Assembly: GCF_003387155.1 (NCBI RefSeq)
Contig: NZ_QUMT01000002.1
Span: 563,694 to 627,693, forward strand
Length of the DNA stretch: 64,000 bases
Reading direction: 5' to 3'
Source of the DNA: Roseateles depolymerans
GTDB taxonomy: Bacteria; Pseudomonadota; Gammaproteobacteria; Burkholderiales; Burkholderiaceae_C
Numbering within the stretch: the stretch's first letter is position 1; each line of letters opens with the position of its first letter. Of this stretch, positions 9,581-17,853 are shown one piece after another. Below the pieces are notes generated by a model that saw only the letters and a list, made by a program, of their open reading frames with translations, was not told the origin of the DNA and searched no databases. The translations under genes and the position numbers were made by a program.

Positions 9581-10635
9581 GGCGTGTCCTGCACGGCCTT
9601 GACGAGGCGCTGCAGGTCCGGGGTGTTGATGAACCGCGCGTACACCGGCGCCATGGCTGCCTTGAAGGCGGCCTTGTCCACGTCGGTCACGATCTGGGAC
9701 CCGGCCTTTTGCACCAGCGCCTTGTCCTTGGCTTCCTGTTCGTCCCACCGCTGCCGCTGGAAGCTGACCGATTCCTTCGCCGCGGCCCGGAACAGATCCT
9801 GGTCGGCCTTGGAGAGCTTGTCCCACACCAGCTTGGACATCAGCAGCATCTCCGGCGCCATGGAATGCTCGGTGAGCGAGTAGACCTTCACCGCTTCATA
9901 GTGCTTGAAACCGGCATAGGACGGGATGTTGTTTTCCGCCGCATCGATCAGCCCGGTCTTGAGTGCGGTGTAGATCTCGCTGGTGGGCATCGGCGTGGCA
10001 TTGGCGCCGATGGCGGAGGCAATGGCCACCCAGAGCTCCGATTGCTGCACGCGGATCTTCAGGCCCTTGCTGTCCGCGGGGGTGCGTACAGCCTTCTTGG
10101 CATAGATCGAGCGGGACCCGCTGTCATAGAACGCCAGGCCGACCATGCCCTGGGATTCACAGCCCTTCAAGATCTCTTCGCCAATCGGGCCGTCCAGCAC
10201 CTTGCGCATGTGGGCGACCGAGTGGAAGAGGAAGGGCATGGTGGGCACCAGGCTCTTGGGGCAGATGGAATTGAGGGAACTGATGTTCACCCGATTCATC
10301 TCCAGGGCGCCGATCTTGAGCTGGTCCAGCGTCTCCTTTTCGGTGCCCAGGGCGCTTTTGTTGAAGACCTTGATCTTGTATTTGCCGCCGCTGCGCTGGT
10401 TCAGCACCTCGCTCATGTGCTTGACGGCGGCAACGGTGGGGTAGTCGTCGCTGTTGTGCACATCGGCGGAGCGGAACTCGACCGCCATGGCGGGGGTGGT
10501 CGCCGCCAGCGCAAGGGTCAGGGCCGTGACCCAGCGAAGGGGCCGTCGCGCGCTCCCTGCGGCGTCATGGGCGATGGACCCTTCAGGGCGCCCGCGAGCG
10601 GGCAGGGGGCTGAGGGCCGTTCCAGTTCGTTGCAT
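9577..10635 (-). CDS. dctP: TRAP transporter periplasmic solute-binding protein (DctP)
   Basis: A 352-residue exported binding protein. The signal peptide ([22 protein letters not shown]) is preceded by an unusually long, roughly 30-residue hydrophilic start; a shorter true start cannot be excluded, but no later Met precedes the signal. The mature part has DctP family features: [23 protein letters not shown], the carboxylate-binding Arg region [13 protein letters not shown], and [22 protein letters not shown]-like text. It delivers solute to DctQM. Proximity to uronate dehydrogenase suggests galacturonate or glucuronate. Confidence 0.93.
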   Translation of the reverse strand: MQRTGTALSPLPARGRPEGSIAHDAAGSARRPLRWVTALTLALAATTPAMAVEFRSADVHNSDDYPTVAAVKHMSEVLNQRSGGKYKIKVFNKSALGTEKETLDQLKIGALEMNRVNISSLNSICPKSLVPTMPFLFHSVAHMRKVLDGPIGEEILKGCESQGMVGLAFYDSGSRSIYAKKAVRTPADSKGLKIRVQQSELWVAIASAIGANATPMPTSEIYTALKTGLIDAAENNIPSYAGFKHYEAVKVYSLTEHSMAPEMLLMSKLVWDKLSKADQDLFRAAAKESVSFQRQRWDEQEAKDKALVQKAGSQIVTDVDKAAFKAAMAPVYARFINTPDLQRLVKAVQDTP

Positions 10636-10674
10636 CGTGCGGTCTCCGTGGGTTCTTGTTGGAAGGACAGGACT

Positions 10675-10713
10675 GCAGGCGGTTCATGCAGGCGGGTCAT
10701 GCAGGCGGGTCAA
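10675..10713. repeat. Three 13-bp tandem repeats at the 3' end of udh
   Basis: Three copies of GCAGGCGG(T/G)TCAT/A run head to tail. The udh stop codon (10697-10699) lies in the middle copy, so the repeat encodes the last residues of the enzyme and extends into the udh-dctP gap. Confidence 0.8.
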
Positions 10714-11521
10714 AGGGCCCAATGCCCAGGAAGCTGCCGCCCTGCAGGCGGGCCATCAGACTGTCTTCCGGGAACACCTTGTCGCCGACTTGGTCGCGCC
10801 AGGGCTCGGCGCTGTCCTGCGGCTGGTAGCCCAGTTGGGCCCAGCCCGTGTCGCTGTACCAGCGGGCTGGGTTGTCGGAAATGGCATAGGTGACCAGGCA
10901 GCCGACCTCCGGCGCTCGCAGCGATGCGCAGACCAGGCTGAACAGGTCGCGAGGGCTGATCCAGGTGGACAGGGCGCGCCGGTCCGGCGGCTCGGGCAGG
11001 CAGGTGCCGATGCGCAGGCACACCGATTCCACGCCATAGCGATACCAGTACAACTGCGCCATGCCTTCGCCAAACAGCTTGGTGACGCCGTAGTAGCCGT
11101 CCGGGCGGGCTGGATCGGTCGGGTCCAGCGGATGCCCCTGCGGATAGCAGCCGGTGACATGGTTGGAGCTGGCGAAGACCACGCGCCGCGTGCCGGCCAG
11201 GCGTGCGGCTTCATAGAGGTGGAACACGCCGTCCAGATTGGCGCGGGCCATTTGCTCGAAGGGCGCTTCCACGGAATGGGCGCCCAGATGCACCACCGCA
11301 TCCACGCCTTGCAGCAGTCGCTGGACGGCGGCCCGGTCGGTCAGATCGCAGGGGCGGTCTTCTTCATGATCGGCCAGCGGACCCTCGAGTGGGCGCAGGT
11401 CGCTCAGGATGAGGCGGCGGCATGCGGTGCCCAGCGGCGCCCGCAGCATCCGTCCCAGGGTGCCGGCAGCGCCGGTCAAGAGCACGGTGTCCAGGCCGGC
11501 AGCGGCGGGAGAGGATGTCAT
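10697..11521 (-). CDS. udh: Uronate dehydrogenase (NAD-dependent hexuronate oxidase)
   Basis: A 274-residue short-chain dehydrogenase that oxidises D-galacturonate or D-glucuronate to the aldarolactone (EC 1.1.1.203). The Rossmann loop TGAAGTLG lies near 16-23, ASSN at 117-120 supplies the catalytic Ser, and the YxxxK pair is Tyr144/Lys148 (YYGVTK). Segments VHLGAHSVEAPFEQ, ARPDGYYGVTK and LSTWISPRDL closely follow the Agrobacterium Udh pattern, which distinguishes it from sugar-nucleotide epimerases. It lies 61 bp upstream of a TRAP operon on the same strand, giving uptake plus first oxidation. A palindrome 13-30 bp before its start is a candidate regulator site. Confidence 0.88.
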   Translation of the reverse strand: MTSSPAAAGLDTVLLTGAAGTLGRMLRAPLGTACRRLILSDLRPLEGPLADHEEDRPCDLTDRAAVQRLLQGVDAVVHLGAHSVEAPFEQMARANLDGVFHLYEAARLAGTRRVVFASSNHVTGCYPQGHPLDPTDPARPDGYYGVTKLFGEGMAQLYWYRYGVESVCLRIGTCLPEPPDRRALSTWISPRDLFSLVCASLRAPEVGCLVTYAISDNPARWYSDTGWAQLGYQPQDSAEPWRDQVGDKVFPEDSLMARLQGGSFLGIGPFDPPA

Positions 11522-11533
11522 GTTCTATTTTTT

Positions 11534-11551
11534 AAAACGGCGTTTCGAAAC
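11534..11551 (-). promoter_or_regulatory. Palindromic operator candidate upstream of udh
   Basis: Two overlapping palindromes lie 13-30 bp before the udh start: AAACG-G-CGTTT (11535-11545) and GTTTCGAAAC (11542-11551). The GAAACGCCGTTTT string on the minus strand resembles the GAAAC/GTTTC sites of IclR-family sugar-acid regulators such as KdgR. No regulator gene is in view, so the match is suggestive only. The remaining 11552-11739 holds only a weak CCCC-A7-GGGG hairpin (11620-11634). Confidence 0.4.
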
Positions 11552-11739
11552 AGTATCGGAGAGCGGGGCAGATCCGGCAACTGGAGATCGCCCCGGGGAG
11601 ACCCTGAGGCTGGAGGCGTCCCCAAAAAAAGGGGAGGCGGCATGCTGCAATGCAGCAATCGCGATGCAAGATGCGGTTTTCAGAGTGGGGGCAACCCTTG
11701 GCCGTTGCCTGCGTCACTCCAACTGTTTGGGACATGGGA

Positions 11740-12819
11740 ATGCTGGATCAGGACACGAAACGGTATGTGGTGCTCGACGGCATGCGCGGCGTGGCAGCGC
11801 TTTGCGTGGCGGTGCTGCATGCCAGCCAATTGCTCAAGCTGGGCTACAAGCCCTTTCACGCGTCACTGGCCGTGGACTTTTTCTTCTGCCTGAGCGGCTT
11901 TGTCGTGGCGTTTGCCTATGACCGCAAGGTGCCGGGGCTGTCGATTCAGCGCTTCTTCGCCATGCGGCTGATCCGCCTCTACCCGATGATCGCGCTGGGC
12001 ATTGCCGTTGGCGCGGTGGTGCTGCTGCTGGCTCTGCTGCGCGGCGATCTGGCCTGGAAGCAGACCCTGCTGTTGATTGCCTCGGCCTTTGTGCTGATGC
12101 CCATGGGCCTGAAGTACCAGTTCCAGGCCTATCCGGTGAACAACCCGATCTGGTCGCTGTTCTTCGAGCTCTGTGCCAATGCGGTCTACGGACTGCACAC
12201 CAAATACGGTCGACCGCTCAAGCCGGCTGCTGTGGTGGCGTTGGTGGGCGCCCTGGGGGTGGCCCTGGCCGGAGCGGTGCTGCTGCAAAACGGCGTGGAC
12301 CCGATCGGGTTTGATGGGCCGCGCAACTTCGTGCTGGGTGTCGTGCGGGTGGCCTTTCCCTTTGTGGTGGGCATGTGCATCTGCCGCAGTGGTATTCATC
12401 GCCGCCTTCCGCAGGTGCATTGGACGCTGCCGATGCTGGTGCTGCTGGGGGTGCTGATGTGCCCCTGGTGGCGGCATGAGCCGGTGTTTGATCTGGTCTG
12501 TCTGCTCGCGGTGCTGCCGCTGATCGTGGCGTTTGGCGCTGCGGCCGATGTGCAGCCGCACAGCATCAGCCTGCGCGGGCTCGAATGGCTGGGCGCCTTG
12601 TCTTACCCGTTCTACCTGCTGCATGAGCCGCTGCTGCGCCTGGCGCGGGACCTGAACATCAGCGACGTGCCCAAACCGCTGCTGGCGGTGCTGACCATGC
12701 TGCTGGCCGGCGTGCTTGCGCAACTGGCGCTGCGCTTGTACGACGAGCCGCTGCGGGCGGCGCTGATGCGGCGTCTGCGCCGCACTCCCTCTGCTGCCGG
12801 GGTGCCTCAGCGGGCTTGA
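11740..12819 (+). CDS. Acyltransferase family 3 membrane protein (OafA/YrhL-like)
   Basis: About 359 residues with some ten membrane helices. The N-terminal LDGMRGVAALCVAVLHASQLL with its Arg and His, followed by DFFFCLSGFVVAFAYDRK, is characteristic of acyltransferase-3 proteins that O-acetylate surface or secreted sugars. The C-terminus (YPFYLLHEPLLRLARDL) also matches. The start is uncertain: ATG codons at 11734 and 11740 are both possible and the region lacks a strong ribosome site. It stands alone between the udh and OPT genes, so its target glycan cannot be inferred. Confidence 0.85.
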   Translation: MLDQDTKRYVVLDGMRGVAALCVAVLHASQLLKLGYKPFHASLAVDFFFCLSGFVVAFAYDRKVPGLSIQRFFAMRLIRLYPMIALGIAVGAVVLLLALLRGDLAWKQTLLLIASAFVLMPMGLKYQFQAYPVNNPIWSLFFELCANAVYGLHTKYGRPLKPAAVVALVGALGVALAGAVLLQNGVDPIGFDGPRNFVLGVVRVAFPFVVGMCICRSGIHRRLPQVHWTLPMLVLLGVLMCPWWRHEPVFDLVCLLAVLPLIVAFGAAADVQPHSISLRGLEWLGALSYPFYLLHEPLLRLARDLNISDVPKPLLAVLTMLLAGVLAQLALRLYDEPLRAALMRRLRRTPSAAGVPQRA

Positions 12820-13057
12820 GCCTTGCTTGGTGAACAAGCACTGCTGCTCTGTATCCGCACGTGATCGGACGCGACCGCACGAGTCGCCCTCGCACATCCA
12901 CCGCGTTTAGGCCCGGAAATTAAGGGGAAACCCTTGTTTCCTGGCGATGTCAGGCCGATGACGGACTGGGACAATGCGCGCTGTTTTTTTGTTTCAAAAG
13001 AACGCCCGATCCTGGCCACAAGCCTGACAACGGGCGTAACGAAGGATCGAGCAGAGC

Positions 13058-15043
13058 ATGGCGCTACAGCACTTGACCGACGAACAGGTCCGCACCTGGA
13101 CGCGGGCCCAAAAAGACGAGTGGTGGTTCAAGAACGTCTTCCGCGGTGACATGGCGCAGCTCTCGCTGCGTTCCGGCCTGACCGGTTTTTTCCTGGGCGG
13201 CATCCTGGCCGCCACATCGCTCTACATCGGCGCCAAGACCGGCATCAGTGTGGGCGTGGGCCTGACGTCGGTGATCCTGGCCTTCGCCATGTTCCGTCTG
13301 CTCAATCAGATGGGCTGGGCCGATGACTACACCATCCTGGAGAACAACTGCACCCAGTCCATCGCCACGGCGGCCGGTTATGTGGTGACCCCGCTGATCT
13401 CCAGCCTGGTGGCCTACATGCTGGTGGTGGACCGCATCATCCCGTGGTGGCAGATGATGATCTGGATGGTCCTGAGCTCGATCACCGGGGTGCTGGTGGC
13501 CTTCCCGATGAAGCGTCGCTTCATCAATGAAGACCAATTGCCGTTCCCGGAAGGGCGCGCCTGCGGCGTGGTGCTGGATTCGCTCTACACCGGGCAAGGC
13601 GGCGAGGGCCTGTATAAGGCGGCGCTGCTGGCCAAGGTGGCGGGACTGGCCGCGTTCTACCAGGCCATCGTCAGCGATGGCTGGATGAAGCTGATCCAGT
13701 TCAAGCTGCTGCGCATGGACCAGTGGGCCGGCATGAAGGAGCCCTGGACCTTCCATGAACGCCTGGACCAGTACTACTACAGCTGGGCGGTGAAGGCGGA
13801 CGCCTGGATCCCCAAGATCATGGGCGTGGACTTCCGCGTGCTGGGCCTGCGCCTGACGCTGGACGTGGCCATGCTGGGTGTGGGTGGCCTGATGGGCATT
13901 GCCGTGGCCACCAGTTGCCTGCTGGGGGCCTTCGTGAACTTCGCCGTGCTGGCGCCGATCATGATCAACGCCGGCGACATCGTCCAGCGCGTGGGCCCCA
14001 ATGGCGCGGTGATTCCCATCTCGCGGGTGGAGATCGTGAACCAGTGGTCGATGTGGTGGGGCGTGGCCATGATGGTGGCCGGTTCGGTGACCAGCCTGCT
14101 GGCCAAGCCGGACATCTTCACCAATGCGTTCAAGTCGCTGACCAACCGCAACAAGAACAAGGACAAGGGCCCGGACCTGCTGGCGCACATTGAAGTGCCG
14201 CTGTGGGTGTCCTACATCGGCGTGCCGGTGTTTGGCTTCCTGTCGGCCTGGACCGGCCACGTCTTCTTTGGCGTGCCGATGATGCTGGCGCTGGTGTCGC
14301 TGCCGTTGATCTTGGTGCTGACGGTGATCTGCACCAACTCGATGGCACTGACCTCCTGGACGCCGACGGGTGCGCTGTCCAAGATCACCCAGTTCACCAT
14401 GGGCGCGATCGACCGCAGCAACCCGGCGTCCAACCTCGTGCCCGCGGGCATGACGGCGGAGATTGCCTCCAACGCGGCCAACCTGCTGTCGGACATCAAG
14501 CCGGGCTACATGCTGGGCGGCAAGCCGCGCCACCAGGCCATTGGCCACGTGATCGGCATCTTCGCGGGCGTGCTGGCCTGCGTGCCGCTGTTCTTCCTGC
14601 TGTTCGTGCCGAAGAATGCCGAGGGCGTGCGCTCGACGGCCTCCATCATTTCCGACCAGTTCGCCATGCCGGCGGCGGTGCAGTGGAAGGGTGTGGCCGA
14701 GATCATCGCCAACGGGCTGCACAGCCTGCCGGCGTCGGCACTGATCACGATGGGCGTGGCGGCTGCGGCTGCGGTGATCATCGAGGTGCTGCGCCTGGTC
14801 ACGCGCGGCAAGTTCCCGCTGTCGTCGGTGTCGATCGGCCTGGGCGTGGTGCTGCCGCCGGAGTCGACCTTCGCGATGTGGATCGGCGCGATGATCTTCT
14901 TCGTGGCGGCCAAGGTCTACAAGACGCCCGGCACGGCCGGCTGGCGCCGCTGGGTGGACGGATGTGAGCCGATCTGCGCGGGCCTGATCTCGGGCGCAGC
15001 GCTGATGGGCATCGGCAACGCCATTGTCAATGTGCTGATCTGA
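13058..15043 (+). CDS. OPT-family transporter (oligopeptide/metal-chelate type)
   Basis: A 661-residue integral membrane protein of the OPT/YSL superfamily, which moves oligopeptides or metal-chelate complexes by proton symport. Supporting text includes FFLGGILAATSLYIGAKTG near the N-terminus, the NNCTQSIATAAGY segment, FPEGRACGVVL, and GLGVVLPPESTFAMWIGAM near the C-terminus. Many helices span its length. The start at 13058 follows AAGGA at 13042-13046; there is no close neighbour in the same direction. The 238 bp upstream hold a small GCTTG/CAAGC hairpin but no clear promoter. Prokaryotic OPT members are poorly characterised, so the substrate is open. Confidence 0.9.
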   Translation: MALQHLTDEQVRTWTRAQKDEWWFKNVFRGDMAQLSLRSGLTGFFLGGILAATSLYIGAKTGISVGVGLTSVILAFAMFRLLNQMGWADDYTILENNCTQSIATAAGYVVTPLISSLVAYMLVVDRIIPWWQMMIWMVLSSITGVLVAFPMKRRFINEDQLPFPEGRACGVVLDSLYTGQGGEGLYKAALLAKVAGLAAFYQAIVSDGWMKLIQFKLLRMDQWAGMKEPWTFHERLDQYYYSWAVKADAWIPKIMGVDFRVLGLRLTLDVAMLGVGGLMGIAVATSCLLGAFVNFAVLAPIMINAGDIVQRVGPNGAVIPISRVEIVNQWSMWWGVAMMVAGSVTSLLAKPDIFTNAFKSLTNRNKNKDKGPDLLAHIEVPLWVSYIGVPVFGFLSAWTGHVFFGVPMMLALVSLPLILVLTVICTNSMALTSWTPTGALSKITQFTMGAIDRSNPASNLVPAGMTAEIASNAANLLSDIKPGYMLGGKPRHQAIGHVIGIFAGVLACVPLFFLLFVPKNAEGVRSTASIISDQFAMPAAVQWKGVAEIIANGLHSLPASALITMGVAAAAAVIIEVLRLVTRGKFPLSSVSIGLGVVLPPESTFAMWIGAMIFFVAAKVYKTPGTAGWRRWVDGCEPICAGLISGAALMGIGNAIVNVLI

Positions 15044-15054
15044 TGCATGCATCG

Positions 15055-15077
15055 GCCGCCGGCGTCAGGCCGGCGGC
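15055..15077 (+). terminator. Strong GC-rich hairpin after the OPT gene
   Basis: GCCGCCGGC and GCCGGCGGC form a perfect 9-bp stem with the loop GTCAG, 12 bp after the OPT stop. There is no T run, so intrinsic termination may be inefficient. Confidence 0.6.
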
Positions 15078-15154
15078 ATGGCACAATTCGGGCCCTCTGC
15101 CGGCATGGGAATGCCGAGGAGGGCCTGATTTATTTCAGGTGCCGATGTGTCTGT

Positions 15155-15231
15155 CTGCCCGTAGCTCAACTGGATAGAGCAGCTGCCTTCTAAGCAGCAG
15201 GTCGGGGGTTCGAGTCCCTCCGGGCAGGCCA
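15155..15231 (+). tRNA. tRNA-Arg (anticodon TCT)
   Basis: A 77-nt cloverleaf can be drawn by hand. The acceptor stem CTGCCCG pairs with CGGGCAG, D stem GCTC with GAGC, anticodon stem GCTGC with GCAGC around loop CTTCTAA (anticodon TCT), and T stem GGGGG with CCCTC around TTCGAGT. CCA is encoded at 15229-15231. The prophage uses its 3' part as attachment site, and the gene stays intact because the phage carries an identical copy of that part. Confidence 0.97.
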
Positions 15232-15232
15232 A
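15183..15232. repeat. attL core, within the 3' part of tRNA-Arg
   Basis: These 50 bp are identical to 55868-55917. They run from the anticodon stem of the tRNA through its CCA end plus one base. Identity stops abruptly on both sides, which defines the integration cross-over block. Confidence 0.95.
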
Positions 15233-15280
15233 GCAAATCAACAGCTTAGCTGCGCCACAACCCCCTGCGATTGCACCAGA

Positions 15281-15299
15281 AGTTAGACACTGTCTAACT
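15281..15299. promoter_or_regulatory. Left arm-type integrase site (inverted AGTTAGAC pair)
   Basis: AGTTAGACA and TGTCTAACT form a 9-bp inverted repeat around one base, just past the integrase stop. The octamer AGTTAGAC occurs twice more beside attR, as expected for integrase arm sites. A 7-bp stem with a 5-nt loop could also end the integrase transcript. Confidence 0.6.
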
Positions 15300-15300
15300 T

Positions 15301-16284
15301 TCAGCGCGAAGGCTTCGCTTTGCGCGGCGCCTTGCCGTCCACGTAGGCCTCTGTCATGCGAATGGACTTGTGCCCCAGCAGCTCCTTCGCAGCCTCCAGG
15401 CTGCCAGCCTCTCGCGCATCCATCCCAGCCCGGCCACGCAAGTCGTGGATGTTGAGATCCTTGATGCCTGCTCGCTCGCATGCACGCACCCAGGCGCTGC
15501 GGATCCCGGCGTACTGGTAACCCCGGCCGCTCTGAGTCTTGAGCACGTGCCCGATCTTGTCGCCGCGGGCGCATGCCTCGATGGCGGCCCGCAGCGCTGG
15601 GCTCCACTGGATCAGCAGGCGCTGGCCGGTCTTTCCCTGCTCGACCAGCAGGCCATCGTCGGTCACGTCCTGCCACCGCATCTTGATCAGGTCGCCGATG
15701 CGCTGCCCGGTCAGCAGGGCCAGGTCGATCATTTGCACCAGCGCCTCTCCGTTGCGGGCCTGCTGCATGGCAGCCACCTTCAGAGCGGCGATCTCCGCGT
15801 CCGTCACCAGGCGCTTGCGGCCGGCCAGCGTCTTGGTCGGCACGTTGTCGATGGGGTTGAATCCCTCGCGCAGGCCCTCCAGCGCAGCGAAGGCCAGCAC
15901 CTGCCGCAGCATGGTCCTGTGCAAGTTGTAGGTGCGCGGGGTCTCGGAAAAATTCTTCAGGTATTCGGCGCACACCGGCGTCGTCACCTGGGCCGGCGCC
16001 AAGTCGGCGAATGCCTCGGCCATCACCTTGGAGATCCGTTCCTGGTCCGTGGCAGTCTTGTCCGCCCACTCGCCGCGCTTGGAATCCACCCAGCGACCGA
16101 TCACGGCGGGCATGCTGTCGTGGGTGTTGTCAGCCTTGAGCGTGGCGGCCAGGGCCTCATACATCGCGGCCATGCCGTCGGCGACGGAGCACAGCCGGAT
16201 CCACTTGCGCTCGATGGTGACGAAATAGAAGGCCCCGTGCTTCTGGTAGACGCGGCGGGGCAGGGAGCCAAGCTTGCGGATCAT
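15301..16284 (-). CDS. int: Tyrosine-family phage integrase
   Basis: A 327-residue site-specific recombinase responsible for integration at tRNA-Arg. Catalytic residues can be placed: Arg195 (LLTGQRIGD), Lys218, the HxxR pair His280/Arg283 (HDLRGR), His305 (LLGHKS) and the nucleophile Tyr314 (EAYVDG). The N-terminal part (residues 1-150) supplies arm and core binding. The start at 16284 overlaps the stop of the upstream DUF4224 gene (ATGA). It reads towards attL, 69 bp from the repeat. Confidence 0.95.
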   Translation of the reverse strand: MIRKLGSLPRRVYQKHGAFYFVTIERKWIRLCSVADGMAAMYEALAATLKADNTHDSMPAVIGRWVDSKRGEWADKTATDQERISKVMAEAFADLAPAQVTTPVCAEYLKNFSETPRTYNLHRTMLRQVLAFAALEGLREGFNPIDNVPTKTLAGRKRLVTDAEIAALKVAAMQQARNGEALVQMIDLALLTGQRIGDLIKMRWQDVTDDGLLVEQGKTGQRLLIQWSPALRAAIEACARGDKIGHVLKTQSGRGYQYAGIRSAWVRACERAGIKDLNIHDLRGRAGMDAREAGSLEAAKELLGHKSIRMTEAYVDGKAPRKAKPSR

Positions 16285-16517
16285 GTGACGGTGCGAAGGC
16301 GCGGAGGCTTGACGGGGCGAAGGGCTGGAGGCGGCGCTGTCTGCTCGCGGCCAGTGCACACGGCATCGTAGTGGGCCCGCTCAAGCACCACCTGGCCGGC
16401 GGCATTGCGCCGGGCGCGGTGGAAGCCCTGGGCCTTCAGAGCGGTGAGCTGCATGGCCGGCTGCTTGTAGCCAGTCAGCGCCTCGATCTCCAGGCTGGAC
16501 AGAATTAGGTCAGCCAT
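16281..16517 (-). CDS. DUF4224 protein, putative excisionase-like partner of the integrase
   Basis: 78 residues. The pattern LSSLEIEALTGYKQPAMQLTALKAQGF followed by R..AAGQVVLERAHYDAV (described here in pieces) matches DUF4224, a small winged-helix-like family usually encoded beside phage integrases. It overlaps the integrase start by 4 bp and the upstream gene stop by 8 bp, so it is made together with the integrase. The role in excision is inferred from position. Confidence 0.8.
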   Translation of the reverse strand: MADLILSSLEIEALTGYKQPAMQLTALKAQGFHRARRNAAGQVVLERAHYDAVCTGREQTAPPPALRPVKPPRLRTVT

Positions 16518-17028
16518 CCCGTCCCCCTTCCTGTGAAGCGATGGCTGCGTCGATGATTCTTGATGCCGTGCCATCCCGTAAGTCGCTGGCGTCAAACCAG
16601 CTTGAGCTACTGAAACCGATGCTTCCACTGCTGGCGTTGTTGCAGAACCATTGCCAGCGCCTCGCATCCTTGTCCGCCTGTTCCATCTTTCCCCGCAGCT
16701 CACGCATCAATTCCACGCGCTGCGATGCAAGCCTTGCCTTCAGTTCTACGTTCTCTTCCTGAGCCTGGCGGCGCGCGGCGTTTTCCTGCTCCAGCTTCTC
16801 CAGCATGGATTGGCGCTCGGCAAGCAGCTCGCGGATCGAGTCAGGATTGGCGGCAGCCACATACGCGGCAACTTTGCGATTGATGAGCTTGTTGGCGCGG
16901 CACTGGATAGTGACCCGCGCCCACTCGTCCGACTCTTCAATCTCGACAGTGGCACCATGGCGCGACCATGACCCCGCTGGTGCCACGCCCTCCAGCGCCT
17001 CCTTCAGGCGTGTGATGTGGTCGGTCAT
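16510..17028 (-). CDS. Ead/Ea22-like phage protein with coiled coil
   Basis: 172 residues. A central helix-rich part (about 65-125, ERQSMLEKLEQENAARRQAQ and on) predicts a coiled coil, and the C-terminal ARRWQWFCNNASSGSIGF segment resembles the Ead/Ea22 group of lambdoid early proteins. Function is unknown. The start at 17028 shares an ATGA junction with the small upstream gene. Confidence 0.6.
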   Translation of the reverse strand: MTDHITRLKEALEGVAPAGSWSRHGATVEIEESDEWARVTIQCRANKLINRKVAAYVAAANPDSIRELLAERQSMLEKLEQENAARRQAQEENVELKARLASQRVELMRELRGKMEQADKDARRWQWFCNNASSGSIGFSSSSWFDASDLRDGTASRIIDAAIASQEGGRDG

Positions 17029-17186
17029 CGGATTCCTTTCACGGCGTGGCCGTATCTCCAGGCTCGCAGCAGCTTTCGACGCTGACGTGCATTGCCACTC
17101 AGCGGTGGCGGATCTGTCACATCAGTTGCCATGTCGTTCATCCATTCCTCATAGGATTGGCTGATCCATCGGGGGCAGTAGCTCAT
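17025..17186 (-). CDS. Small hypothetical phage protein (53 aa)
   Basis: A 53-residue frame beginning MSYCPRWISQSYEEW. It is joined by 4-bp ATGA overlaps both to the HNH gene upstream (stop 17183-17185) and to the Ead-like gene downstream (start 17028), which strongly argues that it is translated. The C-terminal half is basic (NARQRRKLLRAWRYGHAVKG). No family is recognised. Confidence 0.7.
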   Translation of the reverse strand: MSYCPRWISQSYEEWMNDMATDVTDPPPLSGNARQRRKLLRAWRYGHAVKGIR

Positions 17187-17614
17187 GCTTGCTCGCCTCC
17201 CTCGAACAAATCCGCCAGCGCTTTACGGGCGCGGCGAGTGGCTTGGGCATTGGCCCGGTGGTGCTGGGCGTCGTGAGACAGGTGGCACTTCTGGCACCAC
17301 GCCCGCAGGTTCGCGGGATCGCAGTTCTCCGGCACGTGGTCCATGTGAGCGATGGTCAGCACCACGTTCACCATCCGCGCCACGTCGTAGTCGCTCATGT
17401 GGATCTGGCCCAGGCGCTCGCCGGTCTGATCGCTGAAGACCTCGGCGGTGTCCAGCATGTAGGTACCCGCATCGTCCCCGCCGCCGCGTGCAATGCGCTG
17501 TCGGTTTGGCGCCTTGCAGCGCTCACAGCGATGGCCAGCACGCTCCAGGATTGATGCGCGGATCTGCTTCCAGTTCGCCGGGTAGCGGGCGCGGTTCTCA
17601 GGCTTGATTGGCAT
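17183..17614 (-). CDS. HNH-endonuclease-like protein
   Basis: 143 residues. Two Cys pairs (C30/C33 and C107/C110) frame HMDHVPEN (90-97) and N102, then CQKCH, matching the Zn-supported beta-beta-alpha metal fold of HNH nucleases. A roughly 35-residue insertion (GGGDDAGTYMLDTAEVFSD) between the first Cys pair and the HxDH motif is distinctive. It lies in the early operon rather than next to the terminase, so a packaging role is less likely than DNA processing or competition. The ribosome site GGAGGCGAGC precedes ATG at 17614. Confidence 0.7.
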   Translation of the reverse strand: MPIKPENRARYPANWKQIRASILERAGHRCERCKAPNRQRIARGGGDDAGTYMLDTAEVFSDQTGERLGQIHMSDYDVARMVNVVLTIAHMDHVPENCDPANLRAWCQKCHLSHDAQHHRANAQATRRARKALADLFEGGEQA

Positions 17615-17825
17615 GCTCGCCTCCCTCAGACATGGCGGCGCGGCGGTCGTTGGCGTTCTTCCAGTCGATGTATTCATCCGGGAAGCTAGTCATGTAGGCC
17701 AGCTCGATCAGCATCGAGCACGCCACGACCATCACGACGGGATGAGTCTTCCCGGCTGCCTTCGCCATTTGCTGCGCCAACACTGCTGCATCGGCTCGCT
17801 GCTCGGTGGTGATCTGGTCACTCAT
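17598..17825 (-). CDS. Hypothetical phage protein (75 aa)
   Basis: 75 residues starting MSDQITTEQRADAAVLAQQ. A hydrophobic stretch (HPVVMVVACSMLIELAYMTS, about 27-46) could be a membrane helix. It overlaps the HNH gene by 17 bp and starts after GGAGGCGAGC, the ribosome site repeated at several junctions in this operon. No family recognised. Confidence 0.65.
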   Translation of the reverse strand: MSDQITTEQRADAAVLAQQMAKAAGKTHPVVMVVACSMLIELAYMTSFPDEYIDWKNANDRRAAMSEGGEHANQA

Positions 17826-17853
17826 GCTCGCCTCCAGTGGAGCGGATGCCGTG
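17816..17853. repeat. 38-bp gene-junction direct repeat, copy 1
   Basis: Identical over 38 bp to 18471-18508. It spans the end of one gene (residues HGIRSTGGEHE), the ribosome site GGAGGCGAGC and the first codons (MSD) of the next gene on the minus strand. Confidence 0.9.

Noticed and set aside
13064-15052. A 662-codon open frame on the minus strand opposite the OPT transporter gene
   Set aside because: It is a compositional shadow of a high-GC gene: His/Gln/Arg-rich translation with no fold or motif, while the plus strand has clear OPT signatures.
15158-15231. Anticodon reading other than TCT for the tRNA
   Set aside because: With the 7-bp acceptor stem CTGCCCG/CGGGCAG all stems pair and the loop CTTCTAA gives anticodon TCT without ambiguity.
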